Part shown: in pieces, positions 17,663-25,317 of the stretch
Layout: the number at the start of each line of letters is the position of its first letter
Numbering within the stretch: position 1 is the stretch's first letter
Source: Clostridiales bacterium Firm_04
Lineage (GTDB): Bacteria; Bacillota; Clostridia; Oscillospirales; Ruminococcaceae
Assembly: GCA_001603005.1 (NCBI GenBank)
Contig: LVAJ01000027.1
Location: 1-64,000, forward strand
Length of the DNA stretch: 64,000 nt
Reading direction: 5' to 3'
Notes under the pieces: generated by a model
Seen by the model: only the letters and a program-made list of their open reading frames with translations
Told to the model about the DNA's origin: nothing
Database searches by the model: none
Program-made: the position numbers and the translations under genes

Positions 17663-17797
17663 GTTTATAACCTCTTTCAAAAAATGATTTATCATCAGCC
17701 CCGTTCCGGAGCCGATTAACCGAAATTTGCATTTTCTCTTTATTTTTATTTGAATGATGCATCCGACCGCAGTCAGGATGCGATTTTGTATCCTATT

Positions 17798-18586
17798 TTA
17801 TAGATTGCTGCTGCGGATTCCTGATGCCGACGCGACCAGATAAAACCGGTGAATGCGTCCTTCCAGATAACCCTGTTCGCGGCAGATCTGTTCCGCATTC
17901 AGGAGTTGTTCGGTGCAGCGGTCAACGGAAAAATCAGGGAACTCCCATTCGATCACCTTTGCAAACCAGACCAGCGCGCCGACATCGGAAAAGCGGATCG
18001 GCAGATACACCTCGTTCTGCTCCCGGATCGTAAAGCCAGCCTGACGGAACCTTTCCGCCTGTTCTTTCAGCGTAATCTCCGGAAACGGAACCGGCACACC
18101 GGGCAGCAGAAGATTCACAAGCTCGCGGTCATTGTCCCGCCCGACCTGCTGCGTGATAAACACGCCGTGCGGTTTCAGGACGCGCTTTAATTCGCGGATA
18201 TCGTAGCTGCCGTGCCGGTTGAGGATCACATCGAACTGCGCGTCATCAAACGGCACCGCGGCTGCGTCCGGCATGGGGCGGAAGTCGATGCCCAGCGGCA
18301 GCAGACGCTCTCTGCAAAGCGCAATGTTCGGCGCCCAGCCCTCGGTTGCAGCCGTGTTTTCGTGGGGATGCCCGATCGACAGCAGAAATTCGCCGCCGCC
18401 GGTGTCCATGTCCAGCAGCCGGTCATCCGGTTGCAGATACCGCCGCAGGATCGTTTTGAGATCCCACGGGAGCGCATCGTCGCCGGATTCCATGCGTCCT
18501 GCGAGGTGCGAAAAATCCCAGCCGTGCATCTGTGCCTGACGCTCCTCTGCGCGCCAGCTTTCAATCAATTCTTGTTTGTTCATCAT
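17798..18586 (-). CDS. Class I SAM-dependent methyltransferase
   Basis: 262 residues. Motif I is LLDMDTGGGEFLL, and the later DAQFDVILNRHGSYDI segment matches motif IV of small-molecule or RNA methyltransferases. The substrate is not clear. Its 5' region contains a long hairpin (18625-18679). The gene stands alone between GH26 and rpiB. Confidence 0.8.
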   Translation of the reverse strand: MMNKQELIESWRAEERQAQMHGWDFSHLAGRMESGDDALPWDLKTILRRYLQPDDRLLDMDTGGGEFLLSIGHPHENTAATEGWAPNIALCRERLLPLGIDFRPMPDAAAVPFDDAQFDVILNRHGSYDIRELKRVLKPHGVFITQQVGRDNDRELVNLLLPGVPVPFPEITLKEQAERFRQAGFTIREQNEVYLPIRFSDVGALVWFAKVIEWEFPDFSVDRCTEQLLNAEQICREQGYLEGRIHRFYLVASASGIRSSNL

Positions 18587-18624
18587 AACTGCTCCTTTTC
18601 AACAATATTTTGCATGCGATGAAA

Positions 18625-18679
18625 GGTGCAGTCTGACAGCGGAATCATGTCCCGATACAGCTGCTGTCAGCGCTGCACC
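18625..18679. repeat. Long hairpin upstream of the methyltransferase
   Basis: GGTGCAG-T-CTGACAGC and GCTGTCAG-CG-CTGCACC can pair across a 22-base loop. It lies about 40-95 bp before the methyltransferase start and could be a leader structure or an operator. Confidence 0.5.
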
Positions 18680-18728
18680 GGGCAGTTAATTCGTGGCATC
18701 ACGTTTCTCCTCTTAAAATGGGATTCTT

Positions 18729-18780
18729 AAGGGACATCTGTCCCTTTGGCGGGGTTTGGGTGCGTTTGCCTGCAAACGCA
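18729..18780. repeat. Two adjacent hairpins in the rpiB 3' region
   Basis: AAGGGACA-TC-TGTCCCTT (18729-18746) and TGCGTTTGC-CT-GCAAACGCA (18761-18780) are perfect inverted repeats. Neither has a good T run, so they look more like a structured intergenic element than a terminator. Confidence 0.55.
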
Positions 18781-18825
18781 TAGCGAATCGTGCGAGCGCC
18801 CCATTATAAATGCATCGCAGATCCC

Positions 18826-19257
18826 TTATTTCTCCAGCTCCATGACCATGTCAATGCGGCGCTGATGTCTGCCGCCCTCGAACTCGGTGAACAGGAATGC
18901 ATCGAGGATCTCCTTTGCAAGGCCGCTGCCGACGACGCGCGCGCCCATGCAGAGCACATTCGCATCATTGTGCAGGCGGGTGAATTTTGCGCTGTAAGTC
19001 TCCGAGCAGACCGCCGCGCGGATGCCCTTCATCTTGTTTGCGGTCATGCACATGCCGATGCCGGTGCCGCAGAGCAGAATGCCCGTGTCAGCTTCCCCGT
19101 TCTGGATCTTTTCACAGACTGCCTTTGCGATCACGGGATAGTCGCTCGGTGCCTCATCGGTGCCGCAGTCGATGTACGGCATTTCCTGATCTTCGAGATA
19201 TTCCTTGACGATTTTGCGCAGATCTGCTGCTGCGTGGTCACTTCCAATTGCGATCAT
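18826..19257 (-). CDS. rpiB: Ribose-5-phosphate isomerase B
   Basis: 143 residues. The N-terminus MIAIGSDHAAADLRKIVKEYL and the Cys-containing GILLCGTGIGMCMTANKMKGIRAA are diagnostic of RpiB/LacAB. It interconverts ribose-5-P and ribulose-5-P in the pentose phosphate pathway. It follows tsaB by 27 bp. Confidence 0.93.
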   Translation of the reverse strand: MIAIGSDHAAADLRKIVKEYLEDQEMPYIDCGTDEAPSDYPVIAKAVCEKIQNGEADTGILLCGTGIGMCMTANKMKGIRAAVCSETYSAKFTRLHNDANVLCMGARVVGSGLAKEILDAFLFTEFEGGRHQRRIDMVMELEK

Positions 19258-19284
19258 AATTCATGTACCTCCTGAATTTTTCTG

Positions 19285-19932
19285 TTATCCGATCTTGACC
19301 TGCTGCAAATAGCTGACAGCGAGCTGATCGGGTGAAACGGGCGTTTTGTGCATAGCCGCCATTGCGATGCCGCAGGCGGACTGGTCGCGTAGGTGCATCG
19401 GCGCATCGAGGAAGCCCTCATAGCTCTGCCGCAGGATCGCGGCGCCGTCCCCGATGACCATGACGGGTTCATTGTAATGTTCGATCTGTGCGGCGATATC
19501 GCCGGCTTCGAGGATGCAGTCTTCGGTCAGGCGTGTGATCTCCCCGCCGCTGCTCTCAAAAAATGCGCAGTAGCAGAGATTTTTGCGCGCGGCGAGGCAT
19601 GCGCAGAGGATGCCTGTCCTGCCGCAGAGATTCCACGCGAGCCCTTCCAGCGTGGAAACGCCGACGCATTGTTTTTCTCCGGCAAATGCCAGCGCCTGCA
19701 CCGCAGAAATGCCGATGCGCAGACCGGTATACGAGCCCGGACCGTCCGCGACCGCAAAAACGTCCACATCTTGCACGGAATGTCCCGTATCTGCGAGCAA
19801 TTGCTTTGTCATCGGAAGCAGGATCTGCGAATGTGCCCGCTGGGTATAGAGCATCCGGTAACCGAGCAGCGTCCCGTTTTCCGCGAGCGCGCAGGAAGCG
19901 GTTTTGCCCGAGGTGTCAATCGCCAAAAGCAT
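19285..19932 (-). CDS. tsaB: tRNA t6A synthesis protein TsaB
   Basis: Starts MLLAIDTSGKTASCAL and contains the ASKHA-fold segment VFAVADGPGSYTGLRIGISAVQALA. TsaB partners TsaD and TsaE in threonylcarbamoyl transfer to A37. ATG 19932 has AAGGAG 12 bases upstream; ATG 19944 would sit directly on that site. It overlaps the end of tsaE, so the two are translationally coupled. Confidence 0.93.
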   Translation of the reverse strand: MLLAIDTSGKTASCALAENGTLLGYRMLYTQRAHSQILLPMTKQLLADTGHSVQDVDVFAVADGPGSYTGLRIGISAVQALAFAGEKQCVGVSTLEGLAWNLCGRTGILCACLAARKNLCYCAFFESSGGEITRLTEDCILEAGDIAAQIEHYNEPVMVIGDGAAILRQSYEGFLDAPMHLRDQSACGIAMAAMHKTPVSPDQLAVSYLQQVKIG

Positions 19933-20362
19933 CAAGCAGCTCATCTCCTTCCAGTGTGATCTCCCGCGGCTGATCGCCGCTGCCGCTGATCGTGATTTTA
20001 AGCAGCGGTTCCGGCAGTTCTTCCGCGATATTCTCCGCCCATTCGATCACAAAGACCGCATCTTCGAGCGGATAGTCCCAGAAGCCGGTCGTTTCGAGTG
20101 CTTCGGGGGAGTTGACGCGATACATATCGAAATGGTACACCGAAATACAGTCCGGCGCATGGTATTCATTGACAAGCGCGAAGGTCGGCGAGCTGACGAT
20201 ATCGGGCAGACCGAGCCCTTCCGCGAGCCCTCTGGTAAAGGTCGTTTTGCCGGCGCCGAGCCCGCCGAAAAAGGCGATGCAGGTGCCGGGGCGGAGCGCC
20301 GCGCCGATTTTCTTCGCAAGCGCGTGCGTTTCCGCAGGGGAGTGCGTCACAAAAGTTTGCAT
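19916..20362 (-). CDS. tsaE: tRNA t6A synthesis ATPase TsaE
   Basis: 148 residues with P-loop GGLGAGKTTFTRGLAEGLG and SPTFALVNEY, then FVIEWAEN, all family hallmarks. It is the ATPase that resets the TsaB-TsaD complex. It starts four bases after the unknown 241-aa gene. Confidence 0.95.
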   Translation of the reverse strand: MQTFVTHSPAETHALAKKIGAALRPGTCIAFFGGLGAGKTTFTRGLAEGLGLPDIVSSPTFALVNEYHAPDCISVYHFDMYRVNSPEALETTGFWDYPLEDAVFVIEWAENIAEELPEPLLKITISGSGDQPREITLEGDELLDAFGD

Positions 20363-20366
20363 ATGT

Positions 20367-21092
20367 TCAGTCCTGTTTCATAGAATAGTACACCGTGACG
20401 GCGTAAGCCTGCTGTTCTGGCAGACGCTTTGCTTTCACGGCAAGGATCTCTTTGCAGTCTGGCGCGAGCGGTTCGGGCAGCTGATCCGACAGGAGCTTTG
20501 CCATGCCGCAGACCTCGCCCTCCCATTGCAGCGGATAGAACCCGCAGCTTTCCAGCGTGACCGCCCAGATCTCGGATTCGACCGTTTCCGCCGTCACGCG
20601 GAACGTGACCGCGCCGGCAGCCGGATCCTTCCCGAACAGTCTTGCGGTTTTCATCTCATGCTTCCGCAGACGCTTTGCGATCTGTGCGGTGAGCTCGGCG
20701 AGCTGCTGTTTCCAGTCAGACTGCAAGATCTTCTGAAAGGAAATGCCGCAGTGCGATTCGGAGAACGATGCGGGAACCTGAATCACGGCATCGGTACGCG
20801 TTTTCGTCATGATGTTGTACTTGCCGTCGTGCTCCTCGGTTTTTTCCTCGGAGAGTACGGCAGCGGGGTAGCTGATATTCAGCGACGGGAACCGTTCGCC
20901 GAGTCCGCGGACAGCCGCCGCATTGATTTCGAGTTCGGGGCTGAGCTGTTTGACGGGCAGCGGCGTATCATTCTGATTCCGGAAGGTGACAGCGATGCCG
21001 ATGACTTTTGTGATCGTGAAATCGCTGCCGTCCGACTGCATTGCCTGCGTGAACAGTTCTTCGCAGAGTGCTTCGGTGGATAATGCGGACAT
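20367..21092 (-). CDS. Conserved-looking protein of unknown function, first gene of the tsaE operon
   Basis: 241 residues from ATG 21092, which has GGAGGCGATAAA upstream. The track ORF starts 52 codons too early, over the promoter. There is no signal peptide or membrane segment. A central helix-rich segment (DWKQQLAELTAQIAKRLRKHEMK) divides two beta-rich halves. Not recognised; possibly a cytoplasmic protein of narrow distribution. Confidence 0.7.
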   Translation of the reverse strand: MSALSTEALCEELFTQAMQSDGSDFTITKVIGIAVTFRNQNDTPLPVKQLSPELEINAAAVRGLGERFPSLNISYPAAVLSEEKTEEHDGKYNIMTKTRTDAVIQVPASFSESHCGISFQKILQSDWKQQLAELTAQIAKRLRKHEMKTARLFGKDPAAGAVTFRVTAETVESEIWAVTLESCGFYPLQWEGEVCGMAKLLSDQLPEPLAPDCKEILAVKAKRLPEQQAYAVTVYYSMKQD

Positions 21093-21129
21093 TTTATCGC
21101 CTCCTGACTGCTGATACCCATACACATTT

Positions 21130-21158
21130 ATTATAGCAGTATCCGCGCGTAAAGTCAA
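21130..21158 (-). promoter_or_regulatory. Promoter of the orf241-tsaE-tsaB-rpiB operon
   Basis: Minus strand TTGACT, 17-base spacer, TATAAT, 38 bp before the ATG. Confidence 0.85.
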
Positions 21159-21227
21159 GTATTCAATCATCCCCACTGTATAAGCGATCGGCATTTCTGC
21201 ATTGTCATGATCCCGCATGCGATCCGA

Positions 21228-21256
21228 TTGCAAAATCAGCGGTTTCATGGTATAAT
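21228..21256 (+). promoter_or_regulatory. Promoter of the SpoU methyltransferase gene
   Basis: TTGCAA, 17-base spacer, TATAAT, 31 bp before the ATG; divergent to the tsaE operon promoter. Confidence 0.85.
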
Positions 21257-21286
21257 AGACCTATCAAACGGGAGAGGAGCAACGAA

Positions 21287-22123
21287 ATGCAGAACCGGAA
21301 ACAGATCACCGCGCTGTCAGAATCCCCGTGGCAGGATTATCTTGCCTGCTCGGAAACGCAGCTTTATCATTATTTTGAGCCGGAGCAGGGGATTTTTCTT
21401 GCGGAGAGCCCGAATGTCATCGAACGCGCAGTCAGCGGGGGATATCAGCCGCTTTCCTTTCTGATCGACATCACGCAGCTTTCGGCGCAGACCGAACAGA
21501 TCCTTTCGCAGTTTCCGGATGTTCCGGTTTATCTTGCGGAGCCGGCGGTCATGAACTCGGTGAGCGGCGTGCATCTGACGCGGGGCGTATTGTGTGCAAT
21601 GCGGCGTCATCCGGCAGCATATTCGCCGGATCTGACTGCAAATGCGCACCGGATCGCCGTGCTGGAAAACGTCATGAACCCGACAAATCTCGGCGCGATC
21701 TTCCGCTCTGCGGCAGCGCTCGGCATGGATGCGGTGCTGCTGACATCGGGCTGCACCGATCCGCTTTACCGGCGTTCTGCGCGCGTCAGCATGGGAACGG
21801 TCTTTCAGGTGCCGTGGGGGTATCTGCCGGATGCGCCGGATGCAGCGCAGGCGGTCACGATGCTGCGGGAGCGCGGATTCGTAACGGCAGCAATGGCGCT
21901 GCGGGATGATTCGGTCAGCATTGCAGATCCTCGGCTCGGTTCTGCGGAGAAGCTGGCAGTCGTGCTCGGCACAGAGGGCGAGGGCTTGTCTGATGCGACG
22001 ATCTCTGCCTGCGATCACACCGTCCGCATCCCGATGTCGCACGGCGTCGATTCGCTGAATGTCGCCGCAGCGAGTGCGGTCGCGTTCTGGGCGCTGCAGA
22101 AACAGCCGGACGGCTCGTGCTGA
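21287..22123 (+). CDS. TrmH/SpoU-family RNA 2'-O-methyltransferase
   Basis: 278 residues. SPOUT knot motifs are all visible: NPTNLGAIFRSAAALGMDAV, VLGTEGEGLSD and IPMSHGVDSLNVAAA. An N-terminal substrate-binding extension is present. Family members methylate ribose 2'-OH in rRNA or tRNA; the site cannot be told from sequence. ATG follows GGAGAGGAG. Confidence 0.92.
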   Translation: MQNRKQITALSESPWQDYLACSETQLYHYFEPEQGIFLAESPNVIERAVSGGYQPLSFLIDITQLSAQTEQILSQFPDVPVYLAEPAVMNSVSGVHLTRGVLCAMRRHPAAYSPDLTANAHRIAVLENVMNPTNLGAIFRSAAALGMDAVLLTSGCTDPLYRRSARVSMGTVFQVPWGYLPDAPDAAQAVTMLRERGFVTAAMALRDDSVSIADPRLGSAEKLAVVLGTEGEGLSDATISACDHTVRIPMSHGVDSLNVAAASAVAFWALQKQPDGSC

Positions 22124-22147
22124 CGCGGAAAATCGGCGCTTGGCTTA

Positions 22148-22176
22148 TTGACAAATATTTGCGGATGTGCTATAAT
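22148..22176 (+). promoter_or_regulatory. Promoter of the TPP riboswitch-thiT unit
   Basis: TTGACA, 17-base spacer, TATAAT: a perfect consensus, 11 bp before the riboswitch. Confidence 0.9.
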
Positions 22177-22186
22177 ATGCATGCTG

Positions 22187-22282
22187 ATGCAGGGGAGCTT
22201 GTGCGACAGGCTGAGAGGGCGCGCGGTACGCGCCGACCTGAAACCTGATGCGGGTAATGCCGCCGTAGGGATCGCAGGATCA
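22187..22282 (+). promoter_or_regulatory. TPP (thi-box) riboswitch
   Basis: Aptamer blocks are clear: AGGGGAGC, GGCTGAGAGGG, ACCTGATGCGGGTAATGCCGCCGTAGGGA. A terminator hairpin (22291-22318) follows, so thiamine pyrophosphate would stop transcription of the thiT gene downstream. Confidence 0.96.
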
Positions 22283-22290
22283 GTATGCCG

Positions 22291-22318
22291 CCCCGCCGCG
22301 TTTGTGCGGGGACTTTTT
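22291..22318 (+). terminator. Riboswitch-controlled terminator
   Basis: CCCCGC and GCGGGG with a 9-base loop, followed by ACTTTTT: the expression platform of the TPP riboswitch. Confidence 0.85.
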
Positions 22319-22368
22319 ATGCCCTTTTGCGGATGCGGAATCCAAAAAAATGAAAGGGACTGATTTTC

Positions 22369-22974
22369 ATGAAAAACAGCAAGACCAAAATGCTCGTAGA
22401 GGGCGCGATGATGCTTGCGCTGGCGATCGTGCTGAGCCTGATCACGCCGTTCCAGAAGCTGCTGCCGTTCGGCGGCTCCATTACGCTTGTTTCGATGCTG
22501 CCGATCTGTATTTTCAGCATCAAATACGGCGTTGCAAAGGGCTTGGGCGTGTCATTCCTGTTCGCGGTGTTCCAGTTTGCGCAGGGCACGATCAAGGACG
22601 GCTTGTTCGGCTGGGGACTGACCGTCGGCATGCTGATCGCCTGCATTGTGTTCGATTATTTCCTTGCATACACCGTGCTCGGTTTAGCAGGATTTGCGCG
22701 CAAAAAGGGACTCGGCGGCTGGATCACGGGCATTGTCATTGCGCTGACGCTGCGGTTCCTCTGCCACTTTATCAGCGGTGTTTACGTGTTCGCATCGACG
22801 GGCAAGATCTGGGACGATCTGGATTTTGTTGCGGACAATAAATATGTATACAGCCTTGTGTACAATGCGGCGTACATGGTGCCGGAGATCATCCTGACGA
22901 TCATCGTCACGGTGATTCTGTTCAAGATCCCGCAGGTGCGCAGACTGCTCACCGATGAAGGCGCAGAGGCGTAA
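22369..22974 (+). CDS. thiT: Thiamine ECF transporter substrate-binding component ThiT
   Basis: 201 residues with six hydrophobic segments. GGSITLVSMLPI and DYFLAYTVLGLAG are characteristic ThiT segments. It binds thiamine with high affinity and uses the shared EcfA/A'/T energising module, not encoded here. Control by the TPP riboswitch supports the substrate. Confidence 0.93.
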   Translation: MKNSKTKMLVEGAMMLALAIVLSLITPFQKLLPFGGSITLVSMLPICIFSIKYGVAKGLGVSFLFAVFQFAQGTIKDGLFGWGLTVGMLIACIVFDYFLAYTVLGLAGFARKKGLGGWITGIVIALTLRFLCHFISGVYVFASTGKIWDDLDFVADNKYVYSLVYNAAYMVPEIILTIIVTVILFKIPQVRRLLTDEGAEA

Positions 22975-22990
22975 CGGTTTTCTATCACAA

Positions 22991-23029
22991 AAAAAGCAGC
23001 AGGTGCGAACAAAACACCTGCTGCTTTTT
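22991..23029. terminator. Bidirectional terminator between thiT and hsp20
   Basis: AAAAAGCAGCAGGTG and its complement with a 9-base loop, T-rich on both strands. Confidence 0.88.
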
Positions 23030-23047
23030 CATTATGGGATTCCTTTA

Positions 23048-23470
23048 TCATCCCTCGATCTGGATCAACCGCTTGGTTTCGGCTTCCGGCTGCGGCTCCT
23101 TTTTGGGGATCGTCAGCTTGAGCACACCGTTCTCGAATTTCGCCTTGATATCGTTTTCCGTGACGGTCTCGCCGACATAGAAGCTTCTGGAATACGATCC
23201 GGAGAAGCGCTCGCGGCGCAGATATCTGCCGTTGTCGTCCTGCTGATCGTTCTGCTGTGCAGTCGTTGCAGTGATATTGAGATAGCCGTCCTTCAGTTCG
23301 GCGGTCACATTTTCCTTCTCGATGCCGGGAAGGTCGATGAGCAGGCTGTAATCCTGATCGGATTCGAGTACATCCGTTTTCATCAGCTGTGCGGCATTCC
23401 GCCCGCCGTTGAACGGATACTCAAAAAAGTCATCAAACACATTTCTTCTAAATACACTCGGTACGAACAT
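23048..23470 (-). CDS. Small heat-shock protein, Hsp20/alpha-crystallin
   Basis: 140 residues. The alpha-crystallin domain runs from KTDVLESDQDYSLLIDLPGIEKENV to ENGVLKLTIPKKE, with a C-terminal extension that can bridge oligomers. It is an ATP-independent holdase chaperone. The gene has its own promoter overlapped by a CIRCE-like operator, so heat control by HrcA is likely. Confidence 0.95.
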   Translation of the reverse strand: MFVPSVFRRNVFDDFFEYPFNGGRNAAQLMKTDVLESDQDYSLLIDLPGIEKENVTAELKDGYLNITATTAQQNDQQDDNGRYLRRERFSGSYSRSFYVGETVTENDIKAKFENGVLKLTIPKKEPQPEAETKRLIQIEG

Positions 23471-23562
23471 AACGCAAAACTCCTTCCGATAATTTGAAAC
23501 AGATTCTTTGGAGCATCGGGGATGAACCCCGCTTTCCGGTATTCTTCCCTTGCTCTGATGCT

Positions 23563-23591
23563 ATTATACATCCAAAAATTAGCACTGTCAA
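23563..23591 (-). promoter_or_regulatory. Promoter of hsp20
   Basis: Minus strand TTGACA, 17-base spacer, TATAAT. Its -35 lies inside the CIRCE-like element. Confidence 0.85.
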
Positions 23592-23605
23592 GGTGAGAAT
23601 GCTAA
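23579..23605. promoter_or_regulatory. CIRCE-like HrcA operator
   Basis: TTAGCACTG-N9-GAATGCTAA against the CIRCE consensus TTAGCACTC-N9-GAGTGCTAA. Two mismatches, exact 9-9-9 spacing, covering the -35 of hsp20. Confidence 0.82.
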
Positions 23606-23681
23606 TTCTCAGTTCCGCGTCACAATCTTTCACGAACCGGACACTTTTTCACGCGATTTTCCTTATATTTTTATGAAGTCA

Positions 23682-23710
23682 TTGACAAAGCCGGCATTTC
23701 AAGTTATAAT
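23682..23710 (+). promoter_or_regulatory. Promoter of the flippase-like gene
   Basis: TTGACA, 17-base spacer, TATAAT, 51 bp before the ATG at 23761. Confidence 0.88.
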
Positions 23711-23760
23711 AAGATGCGGCGCGGTTCTGCGTGCCGACGATTTCGGAAAGGGGAGCCTGC

Positions 23761-24807
23761 ATGGAGAAAAAAACACTGAAATACGTGCTGAATGTGCTGT
23801 TTGTTGCGCTGATCCTCGGGCTGACCTTCCGGCTGATTTTTTCGGGGCAGGAGCTTCCGGAGATCCTCTCCGACCTGAAAGCGGCGAATCCGTTCTGGAT
23901 CGCAGCGGGCGCGGGACTGGTCTTTCTCCATGTGGCGGGCGAGTCTTCCGTGATCCATTATATGCTGCGGAAGCTGGATAAAAAAACGTCCTTTCTCCGC
24001 TGCCTGAAATACTCGTTCATCGGTTTTTTCTTCTGCGATATCACGCCGTCCGCGTCCGGCGGGCAGCCGATGCAGATGTACTATATGAAAAAAGACGGCA
24101 TCCGATACGGCTATTCGACATTGATCATGATGCTGATTACGATTGCGTATAAAGCGGTGCTGGTGCTGTTCGGCGGGGGATTCCTGCTGCTGCGGAGCGG
24201 AACGGTCGCAGCCTATGCGGACAAAATGGCATGGCTGCTGACGCTCGGATTTGTGCTGAACATCGCGTTCATCGCGCTGCTTGTGCTGCTGGTGCTGCGC
24301 CCGAAATGGGTGCGGAAGATCGGGCTGAAGCTGATCCTCTGGCTGACGGCGCACAGGCTGCTCAAGCAGAAGACCTGCGACCGTCTGACAGCAAAGATCA
24401 ACCGCATCTGCGATACCTACACGGCAGGCGCTGCATATATCCGCAAGAATCCGCATGTTGTGCTGCGCATTTTCCTGCTGACGGCAGTGCAGCGGCTTTG
24501 TCAGTTCGCGGTCACATGGGTTGTGTACCGCGCATACGGATTGAACAGCGTCAGCTTTCTGGATATCGTGACGCTGCAAATCATGATCAGCATTGCGGCG
24601 GAAATGCTGCCGCTCCCCGGCGCGGCGGGCATCACGGAAGGATGCTTTCTGCTCGTGTTTACGAAGATTTTCAGCGAGGATCTTGTGCGTCCGGCGTTGC
24701 TGCTCAGCAGAGGTCTCAGCTATTATCTGGTGATCGTGACCGGCGGCATCGTCACGCTTGCGGCACATGCAGCGCTGACATTCCGCAGCAGGCACGGGAA
24801 AGCATAA
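23761..24807 (+). CDS. Lysylphosphatidylglycerol synthase-TM/UPF0104-family membrane protein
   Basis: 348 residues from ATG 23761 (GAAAGGGGAGCC upstream; the track ORF starts 10 codons early). About eight hydrophobic segments, with family marks FFCDITPSASGGQPMQMYYM and LPLPGAAGITEG. It corresponds to the flippase-like half of MprF-type proteins without the soluble transferase half. A role in lipid flipping is family inference. Confidence 0.85.
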   Translation: MEKKTLKYVLNVLFVALILGLTFRLIFSGQELPEILSDLKAANPFWIAAGAGLVFLHVAGESSVIHYMLRKLDKKTSFLRCLKYSFIGFFFCDITPSASGGQPMQMYYMKKDGIRYGYSTLIMMLITIAYKAVLVLFGGGFLLLRSGTVAAYADKMAWLLTLGFVLNIAFIALLVLLVLRPKWVRKIGLKLILWLTAHRLLKQKTCDRLTAKINRICDTYTAGAAYIRKNPHVVLRIFLLTAVQRLCQFAVTWVVYRAYGLNSVSFLDIVTLQIMISIAAEMLPLPGAAGITEGCFLLVFTKIFSEDLVRPALLLSRGLSYYLVIVTGGIVTLAAHAALTFRSRHGKA

Positions 24808-24839
24808 CGCTTTTGCGAATGTTCCTGACAATGAAAATC

Positions 24840-24878
24840 GCCCCGAAGCAATTCATTTTGCTGCTTCGGGGCTTTTTT
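24840..24878 (+). terminator. Terminator of the flippase-like gene
   Basis: GCCCCGAAGCA and its near-complement TGCTTCGGGGC, then TTTTTT. Confidence 0.9.
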
Positions 24879-25017
24879 GTATTTGCAGCGTTCAGCCGTC
24901 CGGTCCGGCAAGGAAGTCCGCAATGATCTGCGCGCATGCATCAGGCTTCTGCGGGGAGTGGCTGTTCAGGGATTTATGATTACGCATCCGGCGCGCACAG
25001 GATTAAAGTTTTTGATC

Positions 25018-25185
25018 GAGCTTTTTTCAAAAAGCTCGCGGAGTCCAGAGGCAGAGCCTCTGGTCGCGATCCGCAGATCGCGAAACTCCAAAGCGTTCTG
25101 TTTCGGGAAGAAAAGGGCTTGGGAAAAGCCCCCCTTTCTGAAAGGGGCAGCTTTTCCCATTCCAAATAGCATCCGCGAAGCGGAT
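25018..25185. repeat. Hairpin-cluster intergenic element
   Basis: Six inverted repeats in 168 bp: GAGCTTTTT/AAAAAGCTC; CCAGAGGC/GCCTCTGG; TCGCGATC/GATCGCGA; GGGCTT/AAGCCC; a nested GGGAAAAGC-CCCCTTT/AAAGGGG-GCTTTTCCC; ATCCGC/GCGGAT. There is no coding potential. It lies between convergent genes and resembles a REP/BIME-like structured repeat; copies elsewhere cannot be counted here. Confidence 0.65.
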
Positions 25186-25317
25186 TCCTCTTTTTTATGA
25201 CTCCCTGTTTCGACCACTCCCGTCGATTTATCTGCGGGAATACAGAATCCCCCGAAGCAGCGGTCAGACTGTTTCGGGGGATCATGCTGTGTGAAAATCA
25301 AATTATTTTGCGCTGAT

